Of a DNA stretch of 64,000 bases, positions 37,656 through 53,420 are shown one piece after another. The translations under genes and the position numbers were made by a program. The notes under the pieces were generated by a model. It ran no database searches, had not been told where the DNA came from, and saw only the letters and a list, made by a program, of their open reading frames with translations. The first letter of the stretch is position 1, and every line of letters starts with the position of its first letter. The DNA is from Oceanicoccus sagamiensis (GTDB taxonomy: Bacteria > Pseudomonadota > Gammaproteobacteria > Pseudomonadales > Dasaniaceae): NCBI RefSeq assembly GCF_002117105.1, contig NZ_CP019343.1, positions 1,302,001-1,366,000 of the forward strand, read 5' to 3'.

Positions 37656-38600
37656 CTAAATATTCAATTCTGCGGCCAGTGCTTCGGCCAATTGCTCAGG
37701 TGTGCCCTGCCTTGATACACAGCCGGTACTGATCGCGGCATTGGGCATATCGGGGCTTAAGCAGCTTTCTGGTGTTTGCGCCCAAACGGTTCCACCGCAA
37801 GCTTTGGCAACGCGGCAACCAATTTCGCCATCATTGCACATACCACTAAACACAATCACACCTAAATTTTGTCGGTAGACTCGGGCCAAATCTGCAATCA
37901 CCTGGTCTAGCGCGGGCTGGTAACTACCGGCCCAGGCTTTTCGCGTTTCAACCACACGACCCCGAGATAAAAAACGTAATTGATGGTCAACCGGAACAAC
38001 TAAAATCTCCCCACTGACCAACTGCTGCTCACCACTGACTAATTGCATGGGGTAATCATGGCCGGTGACGGCGCTAGTCAATAAACCATCAAAGTTGGTT
38101 TCTATATGCTGGCCATACACCATAGCAATCGGCAGCGCTTGCGGTAAGGTGGTTAAAAAACGTTTTACTGCGTCGGGCCCACCCATTGATGCCACCAGCA
38201 CCCAAACTTTATTGGCCGACATCTCGACCGGCAGTGCAGACTCTACCGACTCCACACTTCTGATCACCAGCACTTCTAATTTTTCTAATAAGCGCCGCTG
38301 CCAAATCTCATGGTCTTTGGCGTCTTGTACTGGCGGAATATCATCGTTAACCAGTAGCGGTAAATCACTTTGCCCCAATAATAAATCCAGCGATTGCTGG
38401 ATATCGTTATCATCGATATCAACTAACCAGCCATCAATATCGGGCGTCGTTTTATGTTCACTCAGATAAGCCGATAACGTTGTTCGATCAAAAGACCCGG
38501 CCAGCTCATAATGACCTTCTGCTAACACTGCCTGTAATACATAGCGATTAAGGTCACTGTCGGTAACCAAACCAATGCGCGGCATAATAAGCTCTGACAT
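37656..38600 (-). CDS. chpB: CheB-like methylesterase ChpB
   Basis: A 314-residue protein. Residues 1-130 resemble a degenerate receiver (IGLVTDSDLNRYVLQAVL). The C-terminal half is a CheB methylesterase with the triad serine in VASMGGPDA, histidine in YGQHIETNFD and aspartate in SGMCNDGEIGC. It would remove methyl groups from PilJ, opposing PilK. It starts eight bases after chpA stops. Confidence 0.88.
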   Translation of the reverse strand: MSELIMPRIGLVTDSDLNRYVLQAVLAEGHYELAGSFDRTTLSAYLSEHKTTPDIDGWLVDIDDNDIQQSLDLLLGQSDLPLLVNDDIPPVQDAKDHEIWQRRLLEKLEVLVIRSVESVESALPVEMSANKVWVLVASMGGPDAVKRFLTTLPQALPIAMVYGQHIETNFDGLLTSAVTGHDYPMQLVSGEQQLVSGEILVVPVDHQLRFLSRGRVVETRKAWAGSYQPALDQVIADLARVYRQNLGVIVFSGMCNDGEIGCRVAKACGGTVWAQTPESCLSPDMPNAAISTGCVSRQGTPEQLAEALAAELNI

Positions 38601-38608
38601 CAGGCAGC

Positions 38609-45037
<6,429 letters not shown>

Positions 45038-45082
45038 GCTGTTCCAACCTTTTTAGTTGTTCGACTCATAGCATTCCACTAA

Positions 45083-45949
45083 TTAGTTAGTGAGTCCTCG
45101 TTTCACATAGGCCTGGACTTGCTCATCGCCACTACGCTGCATCTGCGAATGTTGCCAACCCACTACTTCACCGGGACCAATCATTAACATTCCGCCGGGC
45201 TTTAGGTGTTCTGTTAGTGCATTTAACACTTGCCACTGTCTTTCCCGCCGAAAATAAACCAACACGTTTTGGCAGTAGATAACATCCATTGCCAATTTTG
45301 GTGCCTGCTCTATCTCTAACATATTGCCTTGTACAAAATAAATTCTTTGGCGCAAGGCGGGTGTAATTTCAAAGTCACCCTGATTATTTTTTGTAAAATA
45401 TTTATTCTTTATTGCCAGCGGCAAGCTTTCTATTTTTCGCCCAGAGTAAATACCCCTGCGTGCTAGCGTTAGCGCGGTTTGACTTATATCAGTCGCCATC
45501 ACACCAAGAAAACTTTTTACCGCCAAGTAATCAATCACTTCACTAGCCAACATCGCCAGCGAGTATGCCTCTTCGCCGGTAGAACAACCTACACTCCATA
45601 TATCCAGAGGGTAGGTATCTGACTCGGCATTGTCTGCTACACGCTCTAACAGAAAGTCTCTAACTACATCGCAGGCATAATTGTCACGAAAAAAACTGGT
45701 CTCTTTAACAGAAATTTTGTCAACCAGCTGCGCCCACTCAACAACACCATCAGGTATTGCGCTGACCTGTTGAAAATATTGCTCATAGTCCTCAGCACCT
45801 ACCTCGCTCATTCGCTGGCGCAGGCCTTTCTGTAAAATGGACTTATGCTGCATAAAACAAATGCCCGTGCGTTCCTCTAATAGAGACTGCCAACGAGCAT
45901 ATTGTTCATCACTAAGTTCCGGCGCTGCCTTATAAGACCATGTCGACAT
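45083..45949 (-). CDS. pilK: CheR-like methyltransferase PilK
   Basis: A 288-residue SAM-dependent methyltransferase of CheR type. An N-terminal helical domain (KSILQKGLRQRM) precedes SAM motif WSVGCSTGEEAYSLAM, VMATDISQTAL and IYCQNVLVYF. It would methylate PilJ. It lies between pilJ and chpA, as in Pseudomonas. Confidence 0.9.
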   Translation of the reverse strand: MSTWSYKAAPELSDEQYARWQSLLEERTGICFMQHKSILQKGLRQRMSEVGAEDYEQYFQQVSAIPDGVVEWAQLVDKISVKETSFFRDNYACDVVRDFLLERVADNAESDTYPLDIWSVGCSTGEEAYSLAMLASEVIDYLAVKSFLGVMATDISQTALTLARRGIYSGRKIESLPLAIKNKYFTKNNQGDFEITPALRQRIYFVQGNMLEIEQAPKLAMDVIYCQNVLVYFRRERQWQVLNALTEHLKPGGMLMIGPGEVVGWQHSQMQRSGDEQVQAYVKRGLTN

Positions 45950-45995
45950 TGCCGATAACTCTTCAAGTCTTTAACTTTTAAAAAAATCTAACAAT

Positions 45996-48104
45996 CTACT
46001 CGCCAGAAGCCATAGCCAATTCTGGCTCTTCTTGCTCGTAAACGTCTTCTTCGTCTTCAACATCAACTACCAGCTCAGCTTCTTCTGGTAGCTTGAAGCC
46101 CGCAACCGACTCACGTAATTCGTTCGCCATATCAGCAAGGTTACCGATAGATTGTGCGGTTGCTGTTGTACCGGACGATGTCTGCGAGGTAATTTCCTGG
46201 ATAACATTCATCGTGTTGGAAATGTGACCCGCTGATGATGCCTGCTGGCGTGCAGCGTTCGAGATGTTCTGGATCAATTCCGCCAGTTCCTGCGATACTT
46301 TTTCGATCTCTTCCAGCGCTGTACCTGCATCCTGTGCCAAGCGAGCACCACGTACCACCTCCGCGGTGGTTTGTTCCATCGAGATAACTGCTTCGTTAGT
46401 ATCTGATTGAATCGTTTTAACCAGTGCTTCAATCTGCTTGGTCGCAGCTGAAGAACGTTCCGCAAGTCGCTGTACCTCATCCGCAACAACCGCGAAGCCT
46501 CGACCGGCGTCACCCGCCATCGATGCCTGGATGGCCGCGTTAAGTGCAAGAATGTTGGTTTGGTCGGCGATGTCGTTGATCAACGATACGATATCCCCGA
46601 TTTCCTGTGATGATTCACCCAGACGTTTGATACGTTTTGAGGTTTCCTGTATCTGCTCACGGATATTATCCATGCCGTTGATGGTGTTCTGTACCACTTC
46701 AGCACCGGTGTTTGCGATCGCAACCGATCGCTCCGCAACGCCCGCTGATTCGGCAGCGTTTGAAGATACCTGATCGATGGTTACCGCCATCTCGTTAACC
46801 GCCGCCGATGCACCGGCAATTTCTTGCGCCTGGTGTTCGGAAGCTTCGGCAAGGTGTAGTGCAGTAGACTGCGATTCCTGTGCCGCCGCGGATACTTTCA
46901 CCGCCGTATCGTTTATCTGCGATACCAGGATTCTCAATTGGTCAATGGTGAAGTTAATAGAGTCAGCAATTGCACCGGTGAAATCCTCGGTTACTGTTGC
47001 AGTCGTTGTTAAGTCACCGTCCGCGAGATCCGCCAGCTCGTCCAGTAAACGCAAGATCGCGTTTTGGTTTCGCTCATTCATCTCACCGGTTTCACGTAAA
47101 CGGAACTGGGTGTTGCGGAATGTTTGGATACCAATCATGGCCAAGGAGAATAAGGTCACCCCCAAAAAGATCAGGGCGGTGGTGCCGGTAATATTTCGTT
47201 TGCTTTCCAACGTAGTGATTTCTTCCGCCAGCTTACTGGTGGATTCCATTACCTGCGGTGAATCAACAACAATTTCGTCTGCCGCCGTACGGGCTTTAAG
47301 AAGATCCGGAGAAGCCTGGAAGATTTCATCAACCGAGCCACTTACGAATTCAAACAGTTTGTTAATTTCTTCAAGCGAAGCCTTTGCGTCTTTATCCGTC
47401 ACTCGGGATATGCGCATCGCTTTGTTACCTTGCAACATACCGTTTAGTACCGATCCGAATAAACTCGCATCGAGGTTAAACTGGTCCGCCGCGTCTTTTG
47501 CAGCTGCGCCACCCTGAAGCATGTTATCCACGTTACGTGCAATACGTTCCGCCAGCCAGGATTGACGCTGTGCAACCGCCACCTGTTCCGCCGGTGCACG
47601 GTTTTCTAAAAGAATCTCCACAACGTTGTTATATTCCGCCTGTAATTCCGGGATCGAATCATTTAGCGTTTTCGCAACTTCGTGCAAGAACAAAATCCTT
47701 TCACGGTTATCAACGATGGTAGAGGATGCGGTGTTTACCTTATTCCATAAACCGCCTAACTCAGACAGCTCACTCGACAACATGCTTTGCGGTGACGGCA
47801 ACGAAGAAGTGCCGTTCTGCAAAATGCCGATGGTCTGGTTAAACTTATTCCGGGATTTTGACAACTCGTCAAAGGCCGCCGCATCACCGCCGGTGGCTTG
47901 ACGAGAGCTGGTCGATATCTGCTGCGAGAGTACTCGCAGTTCACCGGTTAGCTCCAGATAGCGCGCATCAAAGCCCGCATCTCGCAACACGATATACGCG
48001 TTGAAACCGGCGCCGATAATACCGGCTACCATCAAAAAGAGGAAAAAGCTTATAGCTCGGTTGGTGGGCAGCTTTGCTGCTGCACCTGCTGTTTTAGCGT
48101 TCAT
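45996..48104 (-). CDS. pilJ: Twitching-motility chemoreceptor PilJ
   Basis: A 702-residue methyl-accepting protein. A membrane helix ([20 protein letters not shown]) opens it; two periplasmic PilJ-type four-helix domains follow to about residue 300. A second membrane helix ([20 protein letters not shown]) leads to HAMP and the signal domain with [19 protein letters not shown] near the tip. An acidic tail ends the protein. Pili contact or retraction is the likely input, judging from homologues. Confidence 0.92.
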   Translation of the reverse strand: MNAKTAGAAAKLPTNRAISFFLFLMVAGIIGAGFNAYIVLRDAGFDARYLELTGELRVLSQQISTSSRQATGGDAAAFDELSKSRNKFNQTIGILQNGTSSLPSPQSMLSSELSELGGLWNKVNTASSTIVDNRERILFLHEVAKTLNDSIPELQAEYNNVVEILLENRAPAEQVAVAQRQSWLAERIARNVDNMLQGGAAAKDAADQFNLDASLFGSVLNGMLQGNKAMRISRVTDKDAKASLEEINKLFEFVSGSVDEIFQASPDLLKARTAADEIVVDSPQVMESTSKLAEEITTLESKRNITGTTALIFLGVTLFSLAMIGIQTFRNTQFRLRETGEMNERNQNAILRLLDELADLADGDLTTTATVTEDFTGAIADSINFTIDQLRILVSQINDTAVKVSAAAQESQSTALHLAEASEHQAQEIAGASAAVNEMAVTIDQVSSNAAESAGVAERSVAIANTGAEVVQNTINGMDNIREQIQETSKRIKRLGESSQEIGDIVSLINDIADQTNILALNAAIQASMAGDAGRGFAVVADEVQRLAERSSAATKQIEALVKTIQSDTNEAVISMEQTTAEVVRGARLAQDAGTALEEIEKVSQELAELIQNISNAARQQASSAGHISNTMNVIQEITSQTSSGTTATAQSIGNLADMANELRESVAGFKLPEEAELVVDVEDEEDVYEQEEPELAMASGE

Positions 48105-48176
48105 GCCCGGGGCTCCCCGCTGCTAGTTAAGGTTAACTACAACTGTTACACATCGTTTAAAATTTAAAGCCGCAAC

Positions 48177-48716
48177 TTACGTTGCCGCCGCGTTAAAAAA
48201 TTCTGCATTTTGCGCCAACTTGTATGGGCTAAATACAGACCAAACCTGGTTGTTATGTTCATAGGATCCAGCCAGAAAGGGTTTTAATGGATCTAACATT
48301 TCTGGAATATCTTCACGAAATGAATCAGTGGGAATATGCTGCATCCCAAAGACCTCGCTAACAATCAAGCCGGTATAGAGGTCACCCAGTTCGAGCGCCA
48401 ATACCCGGCGGCTTTTGCGGGCACCGAGGGCGCCGCCAAAGAAACTTTCAAGATCAATTAAAGGAAGCAGACGACCACGAACGTTGGATACGCCTCGCAC
48501 CCAGGCCTGTACGCCCGGCAGACGAGTGGCAGGGGGCTGGGCCAGAATTTCTGCCACTTCACCCATGGGCGCCACAAAATGATGGCCCGCCAACTTAAAA
48601 CCAATGCCCGACCAATGGGGCTTGATATCCACCTGCGCAGGCAAACCTTGTGCATTACCGATACTGCGCTGGGCAATATCCAGTAAGAGGTCAAAAGGTT
48701 CTGCTGGGTTACTCAT
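48177..48716 (-). CDS. pilI: CheW-like adaptor PilI
   Basis: A 179-residue CheW-domain protein. GIGFKLAGHHFVAPMGEVAEI, WVRGVSNVRGRLLPLIDLESF and LVSEVFGMQHIPTDSF show the two SH3-like halves. It bridges PilJ and ChpA. Position between pilH and pilJ matches Pseudomonas. Confidence 0.9.
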   Translation of the reverse strand: MSNPAEPFDLLLDIAQRSIGNAQGLPAQVDIKPHWSGIGFKLAGHHFVAPMGEVAEILAQPPATRLPGVQAWVRGVSNVRGRLLPLIDLESFFGGALGARKSRRVLALELGDLYTGLIVSEVFGMQHIPTDSFREDIPEMLDPLKPFLAGSYEHNNQVWSVFSPYKLAQNAEFFNAAAT

Positions 48717-48777
48717 AAGACTTACTCATCATAAGTTCTTGTTAAAATCGTGTATTGCCGATGCTGTCGCCGCTAAC

Positions 48778-49140
48778 TCAGGGCAGCACATCGGAAATGG
48801 CGCTCATTAAGGTGCCATCATCTACCGGCTTGGTCAGGTAGCCTTTAGCGCCCTGACGCTTACCCCACAAGCGGTCAGTCTCCTGATCCTTGGTGGTCAC
48901 AATAATGACCGGGATATGGCTGGTAGTATCGTGCTTGCTCAGTTGGCGAGTGGCCTGGAAGCCATTTAGCCCTGGCATAACGATGTCCATAAGTACTACA
49001 TCGGGCAAAGTCTCTTTAGCTTTAGCCACACCTTCTTCACCGCTTTCGGCAGTGATCACTTCATGACCATGTTTATCTAAAATAGTAGACATTTTGTGGG
49101 TTTCTGTCGGCGAATCGTCAACGATTAACACTCGAGCCAT
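48778..49140 (-). CDS. pilH: Response regulator PilH
   Basis: A 120-residue stand-alone receiver. VLIVDDSPTETHKM has the acidic pocket, LMDIVMPGLNGF the phospho-acceptor aspartate, VTTKDQETD the switch threonine and LTKPVDD the lysine. It is a target of ChpA linked to pilus retraction in Pseudomonas. Second gene of the pilGHIJK-chpABC run. Confidence 0.93.
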   Translation of the reverse strand: MARVLIVDDSPTETHKMSTILDKHGHEVITAESGEEGVAKAKETLPDVVLMDIVMPGLNGFQATRQLSKHDTTSHIPVIIVTTKDQETDRLWGKRQGAKGYLTKPVDDGTLMSAISDVLP

Positions 49141-49238
49141 ATTTCCTCCGCGTCACAACGGTGCTCGGCACCTGTTATTGTTATGCTTAATGTATTTAAA
49201 GGGCCTGGGCTATCGCCTGCGGGCGCCTTATCGGAAAA

Positions 49239-49628
49239 CTACTGGGTTTCACCCACATGGGACTGAATCGCCCCTAATAATTCGTTTTTGCTGAAAGGTT
49301 TGGTCAAATATTCATCAGACCCCACAATTCGACCTTTGGCCTTATCAAACAGGCCATCTTTGCTCGACAGCATAATCACTGGCGTGTCTTTGAATTCACT
49401 GTTGTTTTTGATCAGCGCACAGGTTTGGTAACCATCCAGACGCGGCATCATAATATCGACAAAGATAATATTGGGTCGGGTATCCGCAATTTTTGCCAGG
49501 GCATCGAAGCCATCGGTGGCGGTGACGACATCACAGCCGACCTTTTTCAGCAGCGTTTCTGCTGTGCGGCGGATAGTCTTACTATCATCAATCACCATGA
49601 CTTTTAGATCTTCAAAATTTCCTTCCAT
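49239..49628 (-). CDS. pilG: Response regulator PilG
   Basis: A 129-residue stand-alone receiver. VMVIDDSKTIRRTAETLL, FVDIMMPRLDGYQTC and LTKPFSKNELL give all receiver residues. PilG is the extension-side output of the Pil-Chp system and works through FimL and adenylate cyclase in Pseudomonas. It is the first gene of the operon, whose promoter must lie in the 380-base gap to gshB. Confidence 0.93.
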   Translation of the reverse strand: MEGNFEDLKVMVIDDSKTIRRTAETLLKKVGCDVVTATDGFDALAKIADTRPNIIFVDIMMPRLDGYQTCALIKNNSEFKDTPVIMLSSKDGLFDKAKGRIVGSDEYLTKPFSKNELLGAIQSHVGETQ

Positions 49629-50008
49629 ACCGTAGGGCCTTATTATCTGGAGCGTTTATTCTAGCTAATGCTAGTGCGGCAAGTACCACGATCAAAAACT
49701 TAGCGATTGCCTATAAAGATTTAACCTATAAATATTTAACATAGTTTCAAGCTTTTATCCATAAGTGCAAGATAAATATAATAAAACTACTATTCAGGCA
49801 TTCTTTGGCAAGCCTTGATTTGTCTGCCAGAGCAACGTAACGTAATGCCCGTTGTCGAACCGGGTCGCACTAACACTCTTATTTCGGCAGACAATGTATC
49901 AGTATAGAAGCGGTTCACGATATCGCCCACTCTGAGAAGTGAGAAACCGCTAGCATTTATCGATAAGTTTTAGCTGCAACAGTATATTTCGGTCAAAACC
50001 TGCAAATC
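49629..50008. other. Divergent gap between pilG and gshB
   Basis: This 380-base gap must hold promoters for the Pil-Chp operon and for gshB. I see AT-rich sequence at 49690-49800 and an imperfect hairpin, AGCGGTT near 49910 against AACCGCT near 49947. No ORF or known RNA is recognisable, and no promoter could be assigned with confidence. Confidence 0.45.
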
Positions 50009-50977
50009 ATGAGTAAATCTATGAAAATTCGTCTCGGCGTTGTAATGGACCCCATTGAATCCATCAATATCAAGAAAGACACCACCATGGCCATGCTGTG
50101 GGCCGCCAGTGACCGAGGTTGGTCGATTAGCTATATGCGCCAGCAAGACCTCTATCAGGCCGGGGGCGAACCCAGGGCCAAAACACGACCTTTGCAAGTG
50201 TTCCGCGACCCTAAGGACTTTTATAAGCTGGGAGACGTTGAGGATATTAACCTTGGCGACCTTGATGTCATCCTGATGCGCAAAGACCCCCCTTTCGATA
50301 ATGAGTTTGTCTACAGCACCTATATCCTTGAGGCCGCAGAGCGCCTTGGAGCCCTGATTGTTAACAAGCCCCAGAGCCTGAGGGACTGCAATGAGAAGAT
50401 GTTCGCCACACAATTCCCCGAGTGCTGCCCGCCTCTGGTGGTGAGTCGTGACGAGCAGACCCTCCGCGACTTCCACCAAGAGCACGGTGATGTGATTTTT
50501 AAGCCCCTGGATGGCATGGGTGGCGCGTCCATTTTTCGGGTGAAGCAAGACGACCCCAATTTAGGCGTTATTCTGGAGACACTGACCGACTTTGGCGCCA
50601 ATACCATTATGGCGCAGAAATACCTGCCAGAGATTGTCGATGGTGATAAACGCATCCTGCTGGTCGATGGTGAACCAGTAGATTACTGCCTGGCCAGAAT
50701 ACCCTCCCAAGGTGAGACCCGGGGCAATCTGGCCGCCGGTGGCACTGGCCGCGCGCAACCGTTAACAGAACGAGATCGCTGGATTGCGAACCAGATCGGC
50801 CCTATAGCCCGTGAAAAAGGGCTATTATTTGTTGGCCTTGATGTGATCGGCGAGCACCTGACAGAAATCAATGTCACCAGCCCGACCTGCGTCAGAGAAA
50901 TTGATGATCAATTTGGAACGGATATCGCCTCCACCTTGATGGATGCGATTGAGGGCAAGTTGAATAACAATGGCTAA
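50009..50977 (+). CDS. gshB: Glutathione synthetase
   Basis: A 322-residue ATP-grasp enzyme joining gamma-glutamylcysteine and glycine. LGVVMDPIESINIKKDTTMAML, FKPLDGMGGASIFRV and VTSPTCVREID are typical. By homology the start could be the ATG at 50021 (MKIRLGVVMDP); neither ATG has a strong ribosome site. It lies beside the pilG operon as in Pseudomonas. Confidence 0.94.
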   Translation: MSKSMKIRLGVVMDPIESINIKKDTTMAMLWAASDRGWSISYMRQQDLYQAGGEPRAKTRPLQVFRDPKDFYKLGDVEDINLGDLDVILMRKDPPFDNEFVYSTYILEAAERLGALIVNKPQSLRDCNEKMFATQFPECCPPLVVSRDEQTLRDFHQEHGDVIFKPLDGMGGASIFRVKQDDPNLGVILETLTDFGANTIMAQKYLPEIVDGDKRILLVDGEPVDYCLARIPSQGETRGNLAAGGTGRAQPLTERDRWIANQIGPIAREKGLLFVGLDVIGEHLTEINVTSPTCVREIDDQFGTDIASTLMDAIEGKLNNNG

Positions 50978-50985
50978 ACTAACCC

Positions 50986-51049
50986 GTAGGGTGGATTATA
51001 ATCCACCAGACAATAAGACCGGAGAGTGGTGGATTACAACCCACCCTAC
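50986..51049. repeat. Paired-palindrome repeat, copy 7
   Basis: Left arm 50986-51007 and right arm 51028-51049, spacer 20 bases. The right arm has one mismatch in its palindrome (AACCC for AATCC). It lies between gshB and the tonB-like gene on the same strand. Confidence 0.9.
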
Positions 51050-51072
51050 AAAAATATAGGATTACCACCGCA

Positions 51073-51981
51073 ATGGGAGCCGCCGCCAATAGCTTACCGG
51101 ACTTTCCGGCATTCGGGGATGTGGAGATCAACCACGACCGTCTAGGCTTTGCCTTTTGTCTGGCCTTGGCTATCCATGCTGCCTTTATCCTCGGTGTTAG
51201 CTTTACCCGTGAGAAGCCCGCCGTAGCCCCACCGAAATTAGAAATCACTCTGGCTCAACACCGCAGTAAAACCGCCCCTGAAGAGGCTGACTATCTGGCC
51301 CAAAGCAACCAGCAAGGCAGCGGCACACTGGATGAAAAAGCCATGCTAACCACTCAGGAATTGTCCGATTTCCAGGACACCGCCATTCGTGAAGTCGCTC
51401 AGCAACAGCAGCAAAGCCAAAGTGAGCGCCAACTAGCAGCCAATACTCAAATCACCACCACAGCCTCTAGCAACAGCAAAGCCAACCGTCAGCAGCAACA
51501 GGAAAAGACCGAGCAGGCCAACCAGCAGCAGGCGGATAATATGACCGTGGTGCAGCGCAGTATGGAAATTGCCAGCCTTGAAGCCAAGCTCGATATCCAG
51601 CGCCAGGCCTATGCCAAGCGCCCGCGGGTACGCCGACTAACCTCCGTTGCCACCAAGCAGTCCGACGATGCCCTCTACCTGCATAACTGGCGCACCAAGG
51701 TTGAGGCCATTGGCAACCAACACTACCCCAGCAAGGCCAAGCAGCAGCAATTATTTGGCAAGTTGCGGATGGTGGTATCGATACTGCCCAATGGCGATAT
51801 CTATCAGGTAAAGATTCTTCAATCCTCCGGCCATAAAATCCTCGACCAGGCGGCGCTCAAGATTGTTCATCTGGCTGCCCCTTATGACCCCTTCCCGCAA
51901 ACCATGCAGCGCAAAGTCGATGTGCTGGAAATTATTCGTACCTGGCGCTTCCACAAAGACCGGCTGTCCTCCAGTACTTAA
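51073..51981 (+). CDS. TonB-family energy transducer (TonB3-like)
   Basis: A 302-residue protein. A cytoplasmic N-terminus of about 25 residues is followed by one membrane anchor (LGFAFCLALAIHAAFILGV). A long glutamine-rich, coiled periplasmic part (about 90-185) comes next, and then a TonB C-terminal domain: LRMVVSILPNGDIYQVKILQSSG ... LKIVHLAAPYDPFP. The usual proline-rich stretch is replaced by glutamines. It sits after gshB, where Pseudomonas has tonB3, which is needed for twitching and pilus assembly. Confidence 0.85.
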   Translation: MGAAANSLPDFPAFGDVEINHDRLGFAFCLALAIHAAFILGVSFTREKPAVAPPKLEITLAQHRSKTAPEEADYLAQSNQQGSGTLDEKAMLTTQELSDFQDTAIREVAQQQQQSQSERQLAANTQITTTASSNSKANRQQQQEKTEQANQQQADNMTVVQRSMEIASLEAKLDIQRQAYAKRPRVRRLTSVATKQSDDALYLHNWRTKVEAIGNQHYPSKAKQQQLFGKLRMVVSILPNGDIYQVKILQSSGHKILDQAALKIVHLAAPYDPFPQTMQRKVDVLEIIRTWRFHKDRLSSST

Positions 51982-52047
51982 AACAAATATTTTTATAACC
52001 CCACTACCATAAAACAACATCCCCCCACGCAGGCGAGAGCCCAGCCC

Positions 52048-52117
52048 GTAGGGTGGATTATAATCCACCACTTATAACGGTTCCTGGCTGGGCTTGCGGG
52101 ATGATAATCCACCCTAC
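52048..52117. repeat. Paired-palindrome repeat, copy 8 (degenerate right arm)
   Basis: The left arm 52048-52069 is intact. The right arm (52096-52117) keeps only ATAATCCACCCTAC intact; its left half reads GGGATG. A nine-base inverted repeat (AGCCCAGCC at 52038-52046, GGCTGGGCT at 52086-52094) crosses the left arm. Confidence 0.8.
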
Positions 52118-52170
52118 TTATCGAGGTTTGAGCACTCTTACTGGCTTACAATACGACGCCGCCATACACT

Positions 52171-52216
52171 TGTCAGGAATTCTCCCAGACAGCAATACAC
52201 GCAGGCGGGAGTGACA
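52171..52216. repeat. GTCATT-type hairpin element
   Basis: TGTCA at 52171 and TGACA at 52212 with inner CTCCC and GGGAG form an imperfect inverted repeat. It belongs to the same kind as the arms around copy 3, reading TGTCACTCCCGCC on the minus strand. Confidence 0.5.
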
Positions 52217-52296
52217 TGCTTGAAATATTTCTCTTTTTCTAACAGATAATCCTTGTCTTAAGCTGCCGCAATCCCAATAATGAAGCTATGGACAAT

Positions 52297-52851
52297 ATGA
52301 CCAGCCTTAAAGATCACTTCCTGATTGCCATGCCTTCCATTGGCGATGGTATCTTCGCCCATAGCATTACCTATATTTGCGAGCACAATGAGCAAGGCGC
52401 CATGGGGATTGTGATTAACCACCCGCTGGACTTAAGCCTCGATGAAATTTTCGAGCACCTTGAGATCGATAATATTCAAACCCCCCACAGTGACCAAATA
52501 TTGGCTGGCGGGCCGGTGCATATGGACCGTGGTTTTGTATTGCACCGCAATACCGAGACCCATTGGGACTCCACCATTAGCGTCTCGGATCAGATTGCCT
52601 TAACCACCTCCCAGGATATTCTTACCGCTATCGCCCATGATGAAGGCCCTAGCGATAGCATTGTGGCGCTGGGCTATGCGGGTTGGTCTGAAGGCCAGCT
52701 GGAAAGTGAATTGGCGGACAACGCCTGGTTAACGGCACCGGCCGATAGCGATATTCTGTTTAATACCCCGATTGAACATCGCGCCAAAGCGGCGGCGGCA
52801 AAAATGGGTGTTGATCTAGCCCTGATCTCACCCACCGCAGGGCACGCTTAG
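52297..52851 (+). CDS. yqgE: YqgE/AlgH family protein (UPF0301)
   Basis: A 184-residue protein of the conserved YqgE family, nearly always next to yqgF/ruvX. SLKDHFLIAMPSIGDGIFAHSITYICEHNEQGAMGIVIN shows the signature (HFLIAMP; YICEHN..GAMGI). The ATG at 52297 aligns with family starts; another at 52288 adds three residues. Function is unsettled: Pseudomonas AlgH affects alginate, but the biochemical role is unknown. Confidence 0.9.
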   Translation: MTSLKDHFLIAMPSIGDGIFAHSITYICEHNEQGAMGIVINHPLDLSLDEIFEHLEIDNIQTPHSDQILAGGPVHMDRGFVLHRNTETHWDSTISVSDQIALTTSQDILTAIAHDEGPSDSIVALGYAGWSEGQLESELADNAWLTAPADSDILFNTPIEHRAKAAAAKMGVDLALISPTAGHA

Positions 52852-52854
52852 GGC

Positions 52855-53283
52855 ATGACCGCCACCCCCCAGGCTGCAAAAACCATTCTCTGCTTTGATT
52901 ACGGCACCAAAAGCATTGGTGTTGCCGTGGGCCAATCCATCACTCAAACCGCCAATCCGCTGGCTGATCTCAAAGCCAAAGATGGTATCCCTGATTGGGA
53001 CGAGCTTAAAAAGCTGATTGATGAATGGCAGCCCAATTTATTACTCGTAGGCTTACCCTTAAATATGGATGGCAGCCCATCTGAGATTGGTGTGCGGGCG
53101 AAGAAGTTTGCCAACCGCTTACATGGCCGTTTTGGTTTGCCCTTTGAGATGGCGGATGAACGACTAAGTAGCTTTGAAGCCAAAGGCGAAATTATTCAGC
53201 AGACGGGTTCGCGGGATTTTAAAAAAAATAATGTGGATAGCCTGGCGGCCAAGGTTATTTTAGAGAGTTGGTTTGTTAAATGA
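52855..53283 (+). CDS. ruvX: RuvX/YqgF family endonuclease (pre-16S rRNA nuclease)
   Basis: A 142-residue RNase H-like protein. [15 protein letters not shown] has the first acidic residue, [15 protein letters not shown] the centre and [10 protein letters not shown] the second acid; an aspartate in NVDSLAA follows. It is thought to mature the 5' end of 16S rRNA. It starts three bases after yqgE stops, one operon. Confidence 0.93.
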   Translation: MTATPQAAKTILCFDYGTKSIGVAVGQSITQTANPLADLKAKDGIPDWDELKKLIDEWQPNLLLVGLPLNMDGSPSEIGVRAKKFANRLHGRFGLPFEMADERLSSFEAKGEIIQQTGSRDFKKNNVDSLAAKVILESWFVK

Positions 53284-53307
53284 ACACCATCATTCCCGCG
53301 AATGACG

Positions 53308-53377
53308 GTAGGGTGGATTGCAATCCACCAACTTCTACTATGGGCGCTCAAAAACGGTGGATTATAATCCACCCTAC
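53308..53377. repeat. Paired-palindrome repeat, copy 9
   Basis: Left arm 53308-53329 and right arm 53356-53377, spacer 26 bases. A small TCATT/AATGA hairpin with CCCGCG loop (53290-53305) abuts its left end. It lies between convergent ruvX and pilU. Confidence 0.9.
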
Positions 53378-53420
53378 AGGTAAGGCAGCGCAACACTGGT
53401 GGGGTATTTTGGGTAATTAT

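Larger units (their letters stand above)
51982..52296. other. Gap between tonB-like gene and yqgE with two repeat elements
   Basis: This 315-base gap holds copy 8 of the paired-palindrome repeat and a second hairpin element at 52171-52216. CACGCAGGCG occurs twice (from 52026 and 52199). I see no ORF of its own. Confidence 0.5.

Noticed and set aside
46777-47517. Open frame of 246 codons antisense to pilJ
   Set aside because: Shadow of the chemoreceptor coding strand; composition is typical of antisense MCP helices.
51751-52071. Minus-strand frame beginning inside a repeat (MVDYNPPYG...)
   Set aside because: Its start codon lies in the dispersed repeat and the rest is antisense to the TonB-like C-terminal domain.
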